DNA from: Flavobacteriales bacterium UBA5040
Lineage (GTDB): Bacteria > Bacteroidota > Bacteroidia > Flavobacteriales > Weeksellaceae
Direction of reading: 5' to 3'
Assembly (NCBI GenBank): GCA_002415135.1
Contig: DIBY01000023.1
Location: 62,001 to 126,000 of the forward strand
DNA: 64,000 bases
Part shown: piece after piece, positions 36,701 to 43,874 of the stretch
How the letters are laid out: the number at the start of each line of letters is the position of its first letter
Position numbering within the stretch: position 1 is the first letter of the stretch
Notes under the pieces: generated by a model
Database searches by the model: none
Told to the model about the DNA's origin: nothing
What the model saw: only the letters and a program-made list of their open reading frames with translations
Position numbers and translations under genes: made by a program

Positions 36701-37184
36701 ATTCTTCCGTAAAATTAAAGTCCAGTTGATCACCCGTTTTTATGGTGTGAGAAATCGCTTTGAAATCATCTTTCTTCATCACCCTTTCTGCCAATGAAGC
36801 AAAAGGCGCAATCATGACCCGTGGTTTTTTATCGTTATGAATTCTATTCAAAACTTCAGTTCTTAAAACCAAATTAGCGTTTTGAGTTTTCTCAATCTGA
36901 TAAGGTTCCAAATGAGTCGGAGGAAAATAAAGAACATTTTCTTTGCCCAACAAATCTTCAAGTTCTGCAGTAACATATAGCGCATCTTCTTTATCATCCG
37001 TTAAAAACAGAAGCGATTTCTTTTTAATCAGAAATAATTCTGCTGCGAAAACGGCGGGTGAAGATCCTGCAAAAGACTTTACAGCAAGGTGTTTATTATG
37101 ATCGAGTTGGGTAAACAATTCTTGACCAAATCCTAAATGTAGAAGTTGGGGAACAAATGTTTCTGTAATGTTTTTTAACTGCAT
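33765..37184 (-). CDS. mfd: Transcription-repair coupling factor
   Basis: 1139 residues, full length. Mfd removes stalled RNA polymerase and recruits UvrA to damaged template strands. The N-terminal UvrB-like module is followed by the polymerase-interacting domain around 440-500 (GDYITHIDHGIGKFMGLVKV) and the RecG-like translocase. Walker A is GDVGFGKTEIAIRAAF near residue 601 and the DEAD-type box is IIDEEHKFGV near 700. TLTLTATPIPRTLQFS and VDVPNANTIFINDAQRFGMA are helicase motifs, and the C-terminal TRCF domain is present (VQSIEERLSLYQKL). It ends 29 nt before the lipoprotein's promoter region. Confidence 0.98.
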   Translation of the reverse strand: MQLKNITETFVPQLLHLGFGQELFTQLDHNKHLAVKSFAGSSPAVFAAELFLIKKKSLLFLTDDKEDALYVTAELEDLLGKENVLYFPPTHLEPYQIEKTQNANLVLRTEVLNRIHNDKKPRVMIAPFASLAERVMKKDDFKAISHTIKTGDQLDFNFTEELLHQFNFNHTDFVSEPGEFSVRGGIVDVFSYSNEEPYRITFFGNEVDSIKTFDIETQLSKEKIKEFQLVSNMNFSAQGTKVSLFDLAPKDLVVITKNAFVGFNFIKNFYEKAETKFGTLNTEIRQLPPTELFVSEEDFIKDINKFEWIDFTLQEVKGSDAEIIQLNQTPQPSFHKKFELLLEDLEEKQNDGFQTWISFSTEKQKERLESIFEELISQQTSLDDENDSKDLAEKKAKFLFKSFKSELHEGFVDLDHKISVYTDHQIFDRYQRYKAKNSFAKSEQITLKDLMQMKVGDYITHIDHGIGKFMGLVKVNNNGKIQECFKLTYKNGDLLYVSIHSLNKISKYNGPDGREIVLSKLGSPAWKTLKQKTKAKVKQIAFDLIRLYAERKTARGFAFTPDSYLQNELEASFIYEDTPDQEKATVDVKADMENDSVMDRLICGDVGFGKTEIAIRAAFKAATDGKQTAILVPTTILAFQHYRSFTERLKDFPVTISYMNRFRSAKQKAETLAGLADGKIDIVIGTHQLVGSSVKFKDLGLLIIDEEHKFGVSVKDKLKTMKNNVDTLTLTATPIPRTLQFSLMAARDLSVIKTPPPNRQPVETQIVGWDEEMIRDAISYELQRDGQVYFINNRIENLKDIAGLIQRLVPDAKVITGHGQMDGKQLERNVLDFMEGKYDVLVSTTIIESGVDVPNANTIFINDAQRFGMADVHQMRGRVGRSNRKAFCFLITPPFDMVTPDARKRLEAIEQFSDLGSGFQIAMKDLEIRGAGDLLGGEQSGFINEMGFDTYQKIMQEALEELQNDEEFEDLFDNEEDRKKLFKSTKEVNIDTDLELMLPDSYVQSIEERLSLYQKLAEIENKEDLHKLELELIDRFGALPSEAINLLKSVELKWIAADIGFDKIVVKNGTFLGYFPPNPQDKFYQSEKFRNIISYLSKNPKEATLKEKTSKEGNQLMMRKENVQNVDEVNAVLERILGN

Positions 37185-37223
37185 AAATTAAATCGAAAAA
37201 GGACTGATTACAAAACGGAAAAG

Positions 37224-37266
37224 CGATTTCGGGACTTTTCCGAAATCGTTTGAACGTGCAAATTTA
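37224..37266 (-). promoter_or_regulatory. mfd promoter and leader hairpin
   Basis: TAAATTTG at 37259-37266 (minus strand) is an exact TAnnTTTG. The predicted 5' leader of about 70 nt carries a perfect 9-bp hairpin (37224-37232 with 37240-37248, 7-nt loop). No long T run follows, so it is not a clear terminator. Confidence 0.5.
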
Positions 37267-37430
37267 AAGAATTATTTCTTATCACTTTTTTAAAAGCAGA
37301 TTTAGCTGACAGGATTAATACCGCTATTATAGAGCAGCTCTAGAACTTGTATTAGTAACATATAACATTCTATAATTTATCGATCAATGGCATTAGGTTT
37401 GAGACATCGCTACCAATAAAAAAAAATATT

Positions 37431-37859
37431 ATGAAATCAACAATTTTAGAAAACAACCAAAAATCAACACTCAAGAACGTGATGAAATTTTTCGGATTAT
37501 TTCTTTTAGTATTTTCAATGTTTGCAATGTCATCTTGCAGAAGCGATGATGATCCTGTAGACAACGACTTTTTTGCAGGAACTTATAAAGGGAACATCTC
37601 TTATTTTGATGGTTCTTCAACAATTACAAAAGACAACGGAAGCGTTTTCGTAACTAAAATTGCGAGCGGAACCAAATATAACTTCCGATTTTCTGATGGA
37701 ATTCCAGATCTAAACGGAGTTGAATTTAACCAAGAAGGTGATAATGTCTTGGTGATGGTAGGTTCTACAGAAAGCGCGTATATCACAATCGACAATAACA
37801 CCCTAAAAATAGCTTACACAAGAGACGGAAAAATTTGGACTGCAAACGGTTCAAGATAA
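37431..37859 (+). CDS. Small hypothetical lipoprotein
   Basis: 142 residues from the first ATG. The hydrophobic signal is MKFFGLFLLVFSMFAMSSC, so a start at the second Met (37482) is equally plausible. After the Cys come RSDDDPVDN and a small beta-rich domain with AGTYKGNISYFDGSS and VLVMVGSTESAYITIDNNT. Similar small Asp-rich-linker lipoproteins are common in flavobacteria; I cannot name a family. It is a single-gene unit closed by a terminator. Confidence 0.75.
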   Translation: MKSTILENNQKSTLKNVMKFFGLFLLVFSMFAMSSCRSDDDPVDNDFFAGTYKGNISYFDGSSTITKDNGSVFVTKIASGTKYNFRFSDGIPDLNGVEFNQEGDNVLVMVGSTESAYITIDNNTLKIAYTRDGKIWTANGSR

Positions 37860-37880
37860 TCTTAAGCAACTTTATATATA

Positions 37881-37917
37881 AAACTGTTTCATTTATTTGA
37901 AGCAGTTTTTTGTTTTT
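37881..37917 (+). terminator. Intrinsic terminator after the small lipoprotein gene
   Basis: Stem AAACTGTTTCA (37881-37891) with TGAAGCAGTTT (one G-U pair), then a T-rich run ending near 37917. Confidence 0.85.
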
Positions 37918-38047
37918 AATATTTATCCAACTAATTGGATATTGACAACCGCGTTAAATTTTGGTTAAAATGAACTTATAATCAAACCCATTTGATTGAA
38001 TTATTTACTTTTACAATGTTAAACGGCAACTATTTAAATACTTATCA

Positions 38048-38332
38048 ATGAAAAAAACAATAACTTTCATGTCCTTAGTTCTAGGACTTACTTTGGCTAA
38101 TGCACAACAGACTACGCCCGTAAAATCGACAACCCTAGCTCCTGCTAAAGTTGAAAAAATGAACACTGTAAAAAACCAGGACGTTGCAAAATCCACTGTA
38201 ATAGCAGCCAAACCAGCACCGACAAGTTCAGCGGTTAAACTTAAAAAAGACGGAACGCCGGACAAAAGGTTTAAAGCGAACCAACGACTTAAAAAAGACG
38301 GTACACCGGACAGAAGATATAAAACAAAATAA
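38048..38332 (+). CDS. Small secreted protein with two KKDGTPD repeats
   Basis: 94 residues. The signal peptide is MKKTITFMSLVLGLTLANAQ. The mature part has an Ala/Pro/Thr/Lys-rich segment, then two tandem 16-residue repeats, LKKDGTPDKRFKANQR and LKKDGTPDRRYKTK, to the C-terminus. The mature protein is very basic (many Lys, pI high). I recognise the KKDGTPD pattern as recurring in Chryseobacterium-like proteomes but know no function. It could bind a negatively charged surface polymer. Single gene with its own terminator. Confidence 0.8.
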   Translation: MKKTITFMSLVLGLTLANAQQTTPVKSTTLAPAKVEKMNTVKNQDVAKSTVIAAKPAPTSSAVKLKKDGTPDKRFKANQRLKKDGTPDRRYKTK

Positions 38333-38350
38333 ATCCAGTTAATACTGGAG

Positions 38351-38381
38351 AAGCCCCGCAATTTATTTCGGGGCTTTTTTT
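38351..38381 (+). terminator. Intrinsic terminator after the KKDGTPD protein gene
   Basis: Stem AAGCCCCG (38351-38358) with CGGGGCTT (38369-38376), 10-nt loop, then a T run to 38381. Confidence 0.95.
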
Positions 38382-38400
38382 ATATCTTTAAAAAAAAATT

Positions 38401-38772
38401 ATGCGGTTTTTATTCATCTTAACCATTGTTGTGTTAGTAACTACTTTTATTAGTTGCACTTCTGAAAATCGCGATAACGCCCGCGCGTACGTGGAGGGAA
38501 AAATTACTGGCACCCAACTGGATTATAATAAAATAGCCATCCTGCTTAAAAGTGATGATAAAAATATCGCAGAAACAATTCCTACGAATGCCGGAGAATT
38601 CGTTTTGTCAGGTCCTTTGTTAAACGATTCATTTTCTCTGGTCTTAAACAAAAAAATTAAATCTTTCGCCGCTTCGAAATCCGGTTGTACGATTTCCGCA
38701 GATAGTCTGGAAATTCTCGTTCCGACAGGAACAACTTATATCACTTTTAACGAAATAATTGTAGAACCATGA
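38401..38772 (+). CDS. Small lipoprotein of a duplicated two-gene module, copy A
   Basis: 123 residues. Lipoprotein signal ending in TTFISC. The mature domain reads ARAYVEGKITG, a strand IAILLKSDDKNIAET, GEFVLSGP, KKIKSFAA and a DSLEILVP strand, ending IIVEP. This looks like a small beta-sandwich of the transthyretin or carboxypeptidase-regulatory kind; that fold call is inference. The same plan is repeated in the gene at 39392. Its stop overlaps the next start by 4 nt (ATGA), so the pair is translationally coupled. A lone Cys pair (SKSGCTI plus the lipid Cys) is conserved with copy B. Confidence 0.8.
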   Translation: MRFLFILTIVVLVTTFISCTSENRDNARAYVEGKITGTQLDYNKIAILLKSDDKNIAETIPTNAGEFVLSGPLLNDSFSLVLNKKIKSFAASKSGCTISADSLEILVPTGTTYITFNEIIVEP

Positions 38773-39380
38773 GAATTACATTTTTAATAATTTTCGGCGT
38801 TTCTACTTTTCTTTTTGGACAGAATAAGAAAAAAGGATTGGACGTTGTCTCTAATATCGAGGCAAAAATGATTGTGATGAAGCCAATTGGCAATAATCAT
38901 TTATCAAAACTACTCATGCCGTTTTATGGTTTTGGCTTTGGTGGAAACTTAATGACACCAGTTAATTTTGGAGTTGGACTAGATTACAATGTTCTTTTTT
39001 CTAATGTAAAATATGGCGAGCAAAACATCTATGGAAACATTGGCTCACCGACCATTACCAACATTGATCTGTATGTTACCCATCGTGAAATTATTTCTGA
39101 AGATTTCTCCATTGAAGAAATGGCTGGGTTCAGTTTTTATCGACAAACCAATTTGCTAATAGATGGAAAGAACGAAAAATTAAAAGACAACGCAACGGGC
39201 TTTAATCTCGGTGGAAAAGCCTTATACACTTTGGATCGCGATGGTTACCAACAGGTTTTTGTTGCTGCGAAAGTCAATTTTTATTTCACGAATATTTATA
39301 ATGAAAATTCAGAAATCCAGAAATTTTATAATCGATCAACTTTCTTAAGTTTGAATCTCGGATATCGCTATAACTTCTAA
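38769..39380 (+). CDS. Small beta-barrel-like outer membrane protein of the duplicated module, copy A
   Basis: 203 residues. Signal peptide MRITFLIIFGVSTFLFGQ. The mature part has alternating hydrophobic strands, MPFYGFGFGGNLMTPVNFGV, DYNVLFSNVKYG, LYVTHREIISEDFSIEEM, and ends FLSLNLGYRYNF with a terminal Phe, as in outer membrane barrels of eight or so strands. It is 4 nt overlapped with the lipoprotein before it. The counterpart at 39763 keeps the same strand order with low identity. Probably an outer membrane protein working with the lipoprotein; no function known. Confidence 0.75.
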   Translation: MRITFLIIFGVSTFLFGQNKKKGLDVVSNIEAKMIVMKPIGNNHLSKLLMPFYGFGFGGNLMTPVNFGVGLDYNVLFSNVKYGEQNIYGNIGSPTITNIDLYVTHREIISEDFSIEEMAGFSFYRQTNLLIDGKNEKLKDNATGFNLGGKALYTLDRDGYQQVFVAAKVNFYFTNIYNENSEIQKFYNRSTFLSLNLGYRYNF

Positions 39381-39391
39381 AATTTATTCTA

Positions 39392-39766
39392 ATGAAAACT
39401 ATTTTATTTTTAAGTCATGTTTTGAGCGCCTTTTTCCTGATGTCTCCAAACAGTTGTCAACAAGCAGAGTACAGCAATGACTCCCGAATTTTTGTGGAAG
39501 GGAAAGTTATTTCTGCCAACACATCTGGAGTTCAGATTAAACTGATTTCAGATAATATTTTGATCTCAGAAACAAAACCACTTGCCGACGGAACTTTCAA
39601 ACTGGGCGGTCCTGGTACAACCGCCTATAAATATTTATCATTTGGTAAAAAGATAAAATCATTTAGCGCTATTCAACCAGACTGCAAATTATCTTATGAT
39701 TCTCTCTATATCGTTTTACCTGAAAAAACCTATTTTAAATTCACCCAAATAACCATCGAACCATGA
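39392..39766 (+). CDS. Small lipoprotein-like protein of the duplicated module, copy B
   Basis: 124 residues. Paralogue of the protein at 38401: shared are R-(Y/F)-VEGK, SDNILISET, GTFKLGGP, GKKIKSFSA, a Cys, DSLYIVLP and the end ITIEP. The signal peptide ends SPNSC; the Pro and Asn before the Cys make a poor lipobox, so lipidation is less certain than in copy A. It starts 11 nt after copy A's barrel gene and overlaps the next gene by 4 nt (ATGA), exactly as in copy A. Confidence 0.78.
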   Translation: MKTILFLSHVLSAFFLMSPNSCQQAEYSNDSRIFVEGKVISANTSGVQIKLISDNILISETKPLADGTFKLGGPGTTAYKYLSFGKKIKSFSAIQPDCKLSYDSLYIVLPEKTYFKFTQITIEP

Positions 39767-40347
39767 AAAAATATGTATTTCTTTTCCTGTTAGTTTCAGG
39801 AAGTATATTTGCGCAAAAAGATAATTTCTCTTTTGAATTGCAGGGCAACACTTACTCTGGTTTAGGAAATAATTTCATTTCAGAAGGTCTGGGAACTTTT
39901 ACAGGTTTCGGTGCGGGAATTACCGGAATAATTTATAAAAATTTCGGTTTGGGTTTTGAATTTCACAAAGGGTTTACCGAGGTAAAAGATGTTTCAGTTT
40001 TTGGAGATCTTAGAAATCCTCAGCTTACTACCTTTGAAATTTTAGCATTGTACCGCTACCACGCCACAGAAAAATTTCAAATTGAAGGGAATATCGGTGT
40101 CGCAAACATGCAGATTAAGAGCAAGTCAGATTACAGGACCGATGGATTTAGCGAAGGCGGAACTGCTTTCGTTCTTGGAGCCAAAGGACTTTACAGCATT
40201 ACCAAAAATAATTCTCTTTATGTTTTGGGTTCGCCGAGATTATATTTTCTTTCTACCGGTACAACCATCGATAACCCTGAAGCCGACAAATACTATTCAA
40301 AACCGACGTTGCTTAATTTTACTTTAGGATTAAGACTTTATTTCTAA
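39763..40347 (+). CDS. Small beta-barrel-like outer membrane protein of the duplicated module, copy B
   Basis: 194 residues. Signal peptide MKKYVFLFLLVSGSIFAQ. Mature strands include GTFTGFGAGITGIIYKNFGL, FEFHKGFTEVKDVSVFGDL, FEILALYRYHATEKFQIEG and FVLGAKGLYSITKNNSLYVL, ending LLNFTLGLRLYF. Aligning with copy A: FYGFGFGG to FTGFGAGI, IYGNIGSPTITN to VFGDLRNPQLTT, and the YY/FY-x-K/R-P/S-T C-terminal strand. A divergent paralogue rather than a recent copy. No terminator is seen before the GH3 gene that follows. Confidence 0.76.
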   Translation: MKKYVFLFLLVSGSIFAQKDNFSFELQGNTYSGLGNNFISEGLGTFTGFGAGITGIIYKNFGLGFEFHKGFTEVKDVSVFGDLRNPQLTTFEILALYRYHATEKFQIEGNIGVANMQIKSKSDYRTDGFSEGGTAFVLGAKGLYSITKNNSLYVLGSPRLYFLSTGTTIDNPEADKYYSKPTLLNFTLGLRLYF

Positions 40348-40354
40348 AATGCTT

Positions 40355-40362
40355 TAAATTTG
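40355..40362 (+). promoter_or_regulatory. -7 element of the GH3-like gene
   Basis: TAAATTTG, exact TAnnTTTG, exactly 4 nt before the ATG at 40367. Confidence 0.5.
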
Positions 40363-40366
40363 CGTC

Positions 40367-41866
40367 ATGATCAATTTCATTAAGAAAAATATCGCTTTAA
40401 TCTGGGCAAAAAATCACGTTAAAGGAACGCAGACTTTTAAACAAAATGCGATCAAAGATCAAGAGGTACTTTTATTATCTCTTATCGAAACGGCTGAAAA
40501 AACTTTGTTTGGAAGAAGCCACCAATTTGAAAATATAAAAAGCATTCAGGACTTTCAAGCACAAGTTCAAATTGCTGATTATGAAGACTTAAAACCTTAT
40601 ATTGAGAAAGTAAAAAAAGGACAAAGACAAATTCTCTGGACCGAAACACCCGAGTATTTTGCTAAAACTTCTGGCACCACTTCCGGGTCCAAATATATTC
40701 CTATCTCTAAAGAAGGAATGCCTTATCAAGTTGCCGCAGCACAAAGTGCGATCTTTCATTACATTGCTCAAAAGAACAACGCAGATTTCGTGGGTGGTAA
40801 AATGATTTTTATCCAGGGAAGCCCTGAACTGGAAGAAGTAAACGGAATTAAGACTGGACGACTTTCGGGAATTGTCGCTCACCACGTTCCTTCTTATTTA
40901 CAAAAAAACCGTTTGCCGAGTTTAGAAACCAACCTCATCGAAGACTGGGAAGAAAAAGTTGATGCAATTGTAAAGGAAACCGAAAAAGAAAACATGACTC
41001 TCATTTCGGGAATTCCGCCGTGGTTGATTATGTATTTTGAAAAGCTAATTGAACGAAACGGTAAGAAAATAACAGAACTTTTCCCGAACCTTCAATTGAT
41101 TATCACCGGTGGCGTTAATTACGAACCGTATCGCGACAAGATGAATGAACTGCTTGGAAAACCTGTAGACACCGTACAGACATTCCCAGCGAGTGAAGGA
41201 TTTTTCGCGTTTCAAGATGATTATCAAAAAGAAGGCTTGCTGCTTTTAACGAATCACGGAATTTTCTACGAATTTATTTCACTGGAAGAATATGGGAAAC
41301 CTGAGGCTAAGAGATTGACTTTAAAAGATATTGAACTTCATAAAGATTACGCTTTAATTCTGACCACCAATTCTGGACTTTGGGCTTATTCCATCGGCGA
41401 TGTGGTTCGATTTATTTCTAAAGATCCATACCGCATTTTAGTTTCAGGAAGGACCAAACATTTTACCTCGGCATTTGGTGAACACGTTATTGCGTTTGAA
41501 GTAGAAGAAGCATTGAAAGCCACCGTTGAAAAATTTCCAGCACAGATCACGGAATTTCATCTCGCTCCTCAGGTCAATCCAACATCTGGATTACCTTACC
41601 ACGAATGGTTTATGGAGTTCGAAAAAGAGCCAGCAGATTTAGAAACCTTTAGAAATAATCTGGATGCAGAAATGCGGAAAAGGAATACGTATTACGATGA
41701 TTTAATTTCTGGTAAAATCTTACAACCTTTAATGATCAGTTCCTTGAAGAGAAATGCTTTTCAGGATTATGCCAAATCGGAAGGTAAATTAGGCGGACAA
41801 AATAAAATTCCACGTTTAGCAAATGACCGAAAAATTGGTGATTTTCTCGAAAGTTTTAAGAAGTAG
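40367..41866 (+). CDS. GH3-family acyl-adenylate/amino-acid conjugating enzyme-like protein
   Basis: 499 residues, matching bacterial GH3 superfamily length. The ATP/AMP-binding motifs are AKTSGTTSGSKYIPISKEG near residues 103-121, TGGVNYEPYRDKM near 246 and the Tyr-containing YSIGDVVRFIS near 343, and FTSAFGEHV marks the C-terminal domain. Plant GH3 enzymes adenylate hormones and join them to amino acids; bacterial members are of unknown substrate. The neighbours give no clue. It is convergent with the SMR gene, 3 nt apart. Confidence 0.9.
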   Translation: MINFIKKNIALIWAKNHVKGTQTFKQNAIKDQEVLLLSLIETAEKTLFGRSHQFENIKSIQDFQAQVQIADYEDLKPYIEKVKKGQRQILWTETPEYFAKTSGTTSGSKYIPISKEGMPYQVAAAQSAIFHYIAQKNNADFVGGKMIFIQGSPELEEVNGIKTGRLSGIVAHHVPSYLQKNRLPSLETNLIEDWEEKVDAIVKETEKENMTLISGIPPWLIMYFEKLIERNGKKITELFPNLQLIITGGVNYEPYRDKMNELLGKPVDTVQTFPASEGFFAFQDDYQKEGLLLLTNHGIFYEFISLEEYGKPEAKRLTLKDIELHKDYALILTTNSGLWAYSIGDVVRFISKDPYRILVSGRTKHFTSAFGEHVIAFEVEEALKATVEKFPAQITEFHLAPQVNPTSGLPYHEWFMEFEKEPADLETFRNNLDAEMRKRNTYYDDLISGKILQPLMISSLKRNAFQDYAKSEGKLGGQNKIPRLANDRKIGDFLESFKK

Positions 41867-41869
41867 ATT

Positions 41870-42208
41870 CTAATTCGAAACAACCTTCAATCCAACTACG
41901 GAAGCAATCAAGGTAAACACAAAAAACATTCGCCAAAAAGTCGCAGGTTCATTGAAAATAAATATTCCCATAAAAACTGCACCAACAGCTCCGATTCCAG
42001 TCCAAACCGCATAAGCCGTCCCAATCGGGATTGGGTTCGCGCCAACAGAAATTGCTTTGTACAATAAAAACATACTTAAGAAAAGCGAAATCACAAATCC
42101 GGCCCACCAGAAATAACTTTCCTTTCCTGTGGTTTCCTGCGCTTTTCCAAGGCACGTGGCAAATCCGGTTTCAAATAAGCCACCGATAATGAGTAAAATC
42201 CAATTCAT
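41870..42208 (-). CDS. SMR-family exporter, Gdx/SugE type (guanidinium exporter-like)
   Basis: 112 residues from ATG at 42208. A longer open frame reaches 42325, but an exact -7 element (TATCTTTG) ends 4 nt before this ATG and the family start MNWILLIIGGLFE is here, so the extension is rejected. Four transmembrane helices. Glu13 matches the essential Glu of Gdx, and GTAYAVWTGIGAVGAVFMGI in helix 3 is the motif that separates SugE/Gdx from EmrE. Gdx exchanges guanidinium for protons. No guanidine riboswitch precedes it: the leader is only a few nucleotides long. Confidence 0.92.
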   Translation of the reverse strand: MNWILLIIGGLFETGFATCLGKAQETTGKESYFWWAGFVISLFLSMFLLYKAISVGANPIPIGTAYAVWTGIGAVGAVFMGIFIFNEPATFWRMFFVFTLIASVVGLKVVSN

Positions 42209-42212
42209 TTTC

Positions 42213-42220
42213 CAAAGATA
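42213..42220 (-). promoter_or_regulatory. -7 element of the SMR gene
   Basis: TATCTTTG on the minus strand, exact TAnnTTTG, exactly 4 nt before the ATG at 42208. It fixes the start codon. Confidence 0.55.
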
Positions 42221-42396
42221 AATTTTTAATTTAAAATTAGTGTGTTTTAAAGTCGTAGCTGCATGAATACGAAATTCAAAAACTTCAACCAAAGAATAAT
42301 TCAACAGAAAAAGGGCAAATAACAAATCAGTGAAATTGTGACAAAAAAAATTAAAATCTGTCAGCTCATCTGCAATGATTTTTCATTTCTAAAATT

Positions 42397-42404
42397 TACT
42401 TTTG
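42397..42404 (+). promoter_or_regulatory. -7 element of the MFS gene
   Basis: TACTTTTG, exact TAnnTTTG, exactly 4 nt before the ATG at 42409. Confidence 0.5.
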
Positions 42405-42408
42405 CAAA

Positions 42409-43647
42409 ATGTTTTCACTAAAACCCATTCAAACCTTAAAAATCCCCGAGTTCCGAAATCTCATGACGGGACGATTTTTTCTAATTCTGTCTTTCAGAAT
42501 GTTGGCAACATTAATGGGTTGGTGGGTTTATAAATTAACCAAAGACCCTTTTGCGATTGGCTTAATTGGTTTATCAGAAGTTATTCCCGCAGTTTCTACT
42601 GCACTTTATGCAGGTCACGTGATCGATAATTCTGAAAAGAAAAGACTCTTATTAATTTTCAATTACGCCTACGTTTTCCTCATCGGCTTACTTGAGATAT
42701 TGGCATTTTTTGGGAGCAGTCATTTTCATTTAAGTAATATCCACATTTCTTATTTTATTTACGCCATCATTTTTTGCACAGGATTTTGTCGTGCCTTTAT
42801 CGGTCCCATCGTTCCGTCGATGATTCCAAAAATTGTCAGTCGAGAACAACTTCCGAATGCGATCACTTTAAACCAAGCGACCTTTCTCACGGCTTCAGTT
42901 TCTGGCCATGCTTTAGGTGGATTTCTAATTGGCTGGATTCATATTCCCGAAACCATTCTCGTCATCGTAGGTTTAATGATTTTTTCATCTCTCTTTTTCT
43001 GGCTTCTCAACAAGCATCCGTCTGAAAACAGCGACCGAAAAATGGGCGTGGTTCAAAGCATGCGCGAAGGAATCGCCTACATTTACAAAACCAAAGAAAT
43101 TCTGGGCGCACTTTGTCTCGACATGTTCGCCGTTCTTTTTGGCGGTGCCGTCGCTATGATTCCGGTTTTCGCCACTGATATTTTAAAGGTCGGCGCCGAA
43201 GGTTTTGGCTTACTCAATGCCGCTTCCGACATCGGCTCCATGTGTATTATTTTATTTCTAGCCTTTGTTCCTTTAAAGAAAAACCAAGGGAAAATTCTAT
43301 TGGTCGCGGTAGCAGGTTTTGGTTTATGCATCATTGGATTCGGTTTATCCCAACTGTATTGGCTTTCGTTTTTCTTACTGGTTGCCAGTGGCATGCTCGA
43401 TGGAATTTCAGTCGTCATTCGCGGCACCATTGTTCAACTGAAAACACCCGATCATATTCGTGGTCGAGTTTTGAGTGTGAATTCAATCTTCATTATGTCG
43501 AGCAACGAAATGGGACAGTTCGAAAGTGGCGTCGCAGCCAAACTTCTCGGAGTGGTGCGTTCCGTAGTATTTGGCGGAACCATGACCGTTTTGATTGCAC
43601 TTTTAGTCGGAACCACGGTTCCAAAACTTCGCAAAATGAACTATTAA
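42409..43647 (+). CDS. Major facilitator superfamily exporter (DHA3/EntS-like)
   Basis: 412 residues with about 12 transmembrane helices. The first part IPEFRNLMTGRFFLILSFRM and the loop AGHVIDNSEKKRLLLI match MFS motif A in the DHA3 drug and siderophore exporter group. FCRAFIGPIVPSMIPKIVSR, LPNAITLNQATFLTASVSGH and DHIRGRVLSVNSIFIMSSNE are also typical of EntS-like proteins. The substrate is unknown. Single gene, divergent from the SMR exporter, so two exporters share a 200-nt promoter region. Confidence 0.88.
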   Translation: MFSLKPIQTLKIPEFRNLMTGRFFLILSFRMLATLMGWWVYKLTKDPFAIGLIGLSEVIPAVSTALYAGHVIDNSEKKRLLLIFNYAYVFLIGLLEILAFFGSSHFHLSNIHISYFIYAIIFCTGFCRAFIGPIVPSMIPKIVSREQLPNAITLNQATFLTASVSGHALGGFLIGWIHIPETILVIVGLMIFSSLFFWLLNKHPSENSDRKMGVVQSMREGIAYIYKTKEILGALCLDMFAVLFGGAVAMIPVFATDILKVGAEGFGLLNAASDIGSMCIILFLAFVPLKKNQGKILLVAVAGFGLCIIGFGLSQLYWLSFFLLVASGMLDGISVVIRGTIVQLKTPDHIRGRVLSVNSIFIMSSNEMGQFESGVAAKLLGVVRSVVFGGTMTVLIALLVGTTVPKLRKMNY

Positions 43648-43653
43648 TTTTTT

Positions 43654-43675
43654 AATCTCGTCTAAGGACGAGATT
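43654..43675 (+). terminator. Probable terminator after the MFS gene
   Basis: Perfect 9-bp stem AATCTCGTC with a 4-nt loop (TAAG) and its complement, just 6 nt after the stop codon. Only a weak T tract follows. Confidence 0.55.
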
Positions 43676-43684
43676 TATTGCAAT

Positions 43685-43720
43685 CTTTTTTTGCCCTACC
43701 TTTGGCCAAGGCAAAAAAAG
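43685..43720. repeat. Intergenic inverted repeat with A7/T7 arms
   Basis: Perfect 11-bp arms (CTTTTTTTGCC at 43685-43695, complement at 43710-43720) with a 14-nt spacer containing TGGCCA. Followed by GATCCGGGCTA, a string I recall from other flavobacterial intergenic repeats. May also serve as a terminator. Confidence 0.55.
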
Positions 43721-43862
43721 GATTTTCATTGCGATCCGGGCTAAAAATAAAAACTTCAGCTCTACCGACTTATCAACATTGCAACCGTTTAATAAGCAAC
43801 TTATTAACCATCGTTCAGCCGACAATGTTGATTAAATATTCTGAACAAAAACTTTAAAAAAC

Positions 43863-43870
43863 TATCTTTG
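43863..43870 (+). promoter_or_regulatory. -7 element of dnaB
   Basis: TATCTTTG, exact TAnnTTTG, exactly 4 nt before the ATG at 43875. Confidence 0.5.
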
Positions 43871-43874
43871 CTAC

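Noticed and set aside
42209..42325. 39-codon N-terminal extension of the SMR protein
   Set aside because: An exact -7 element 4 nt before the inner ATG and the family start at MNWILLI rule it out.
41870..42400. Guanidine riboswitch before the Gdx-like gene
   Set aside because: The promoter ends 4 nt before the start codon, leaving no room for a leader RNA.
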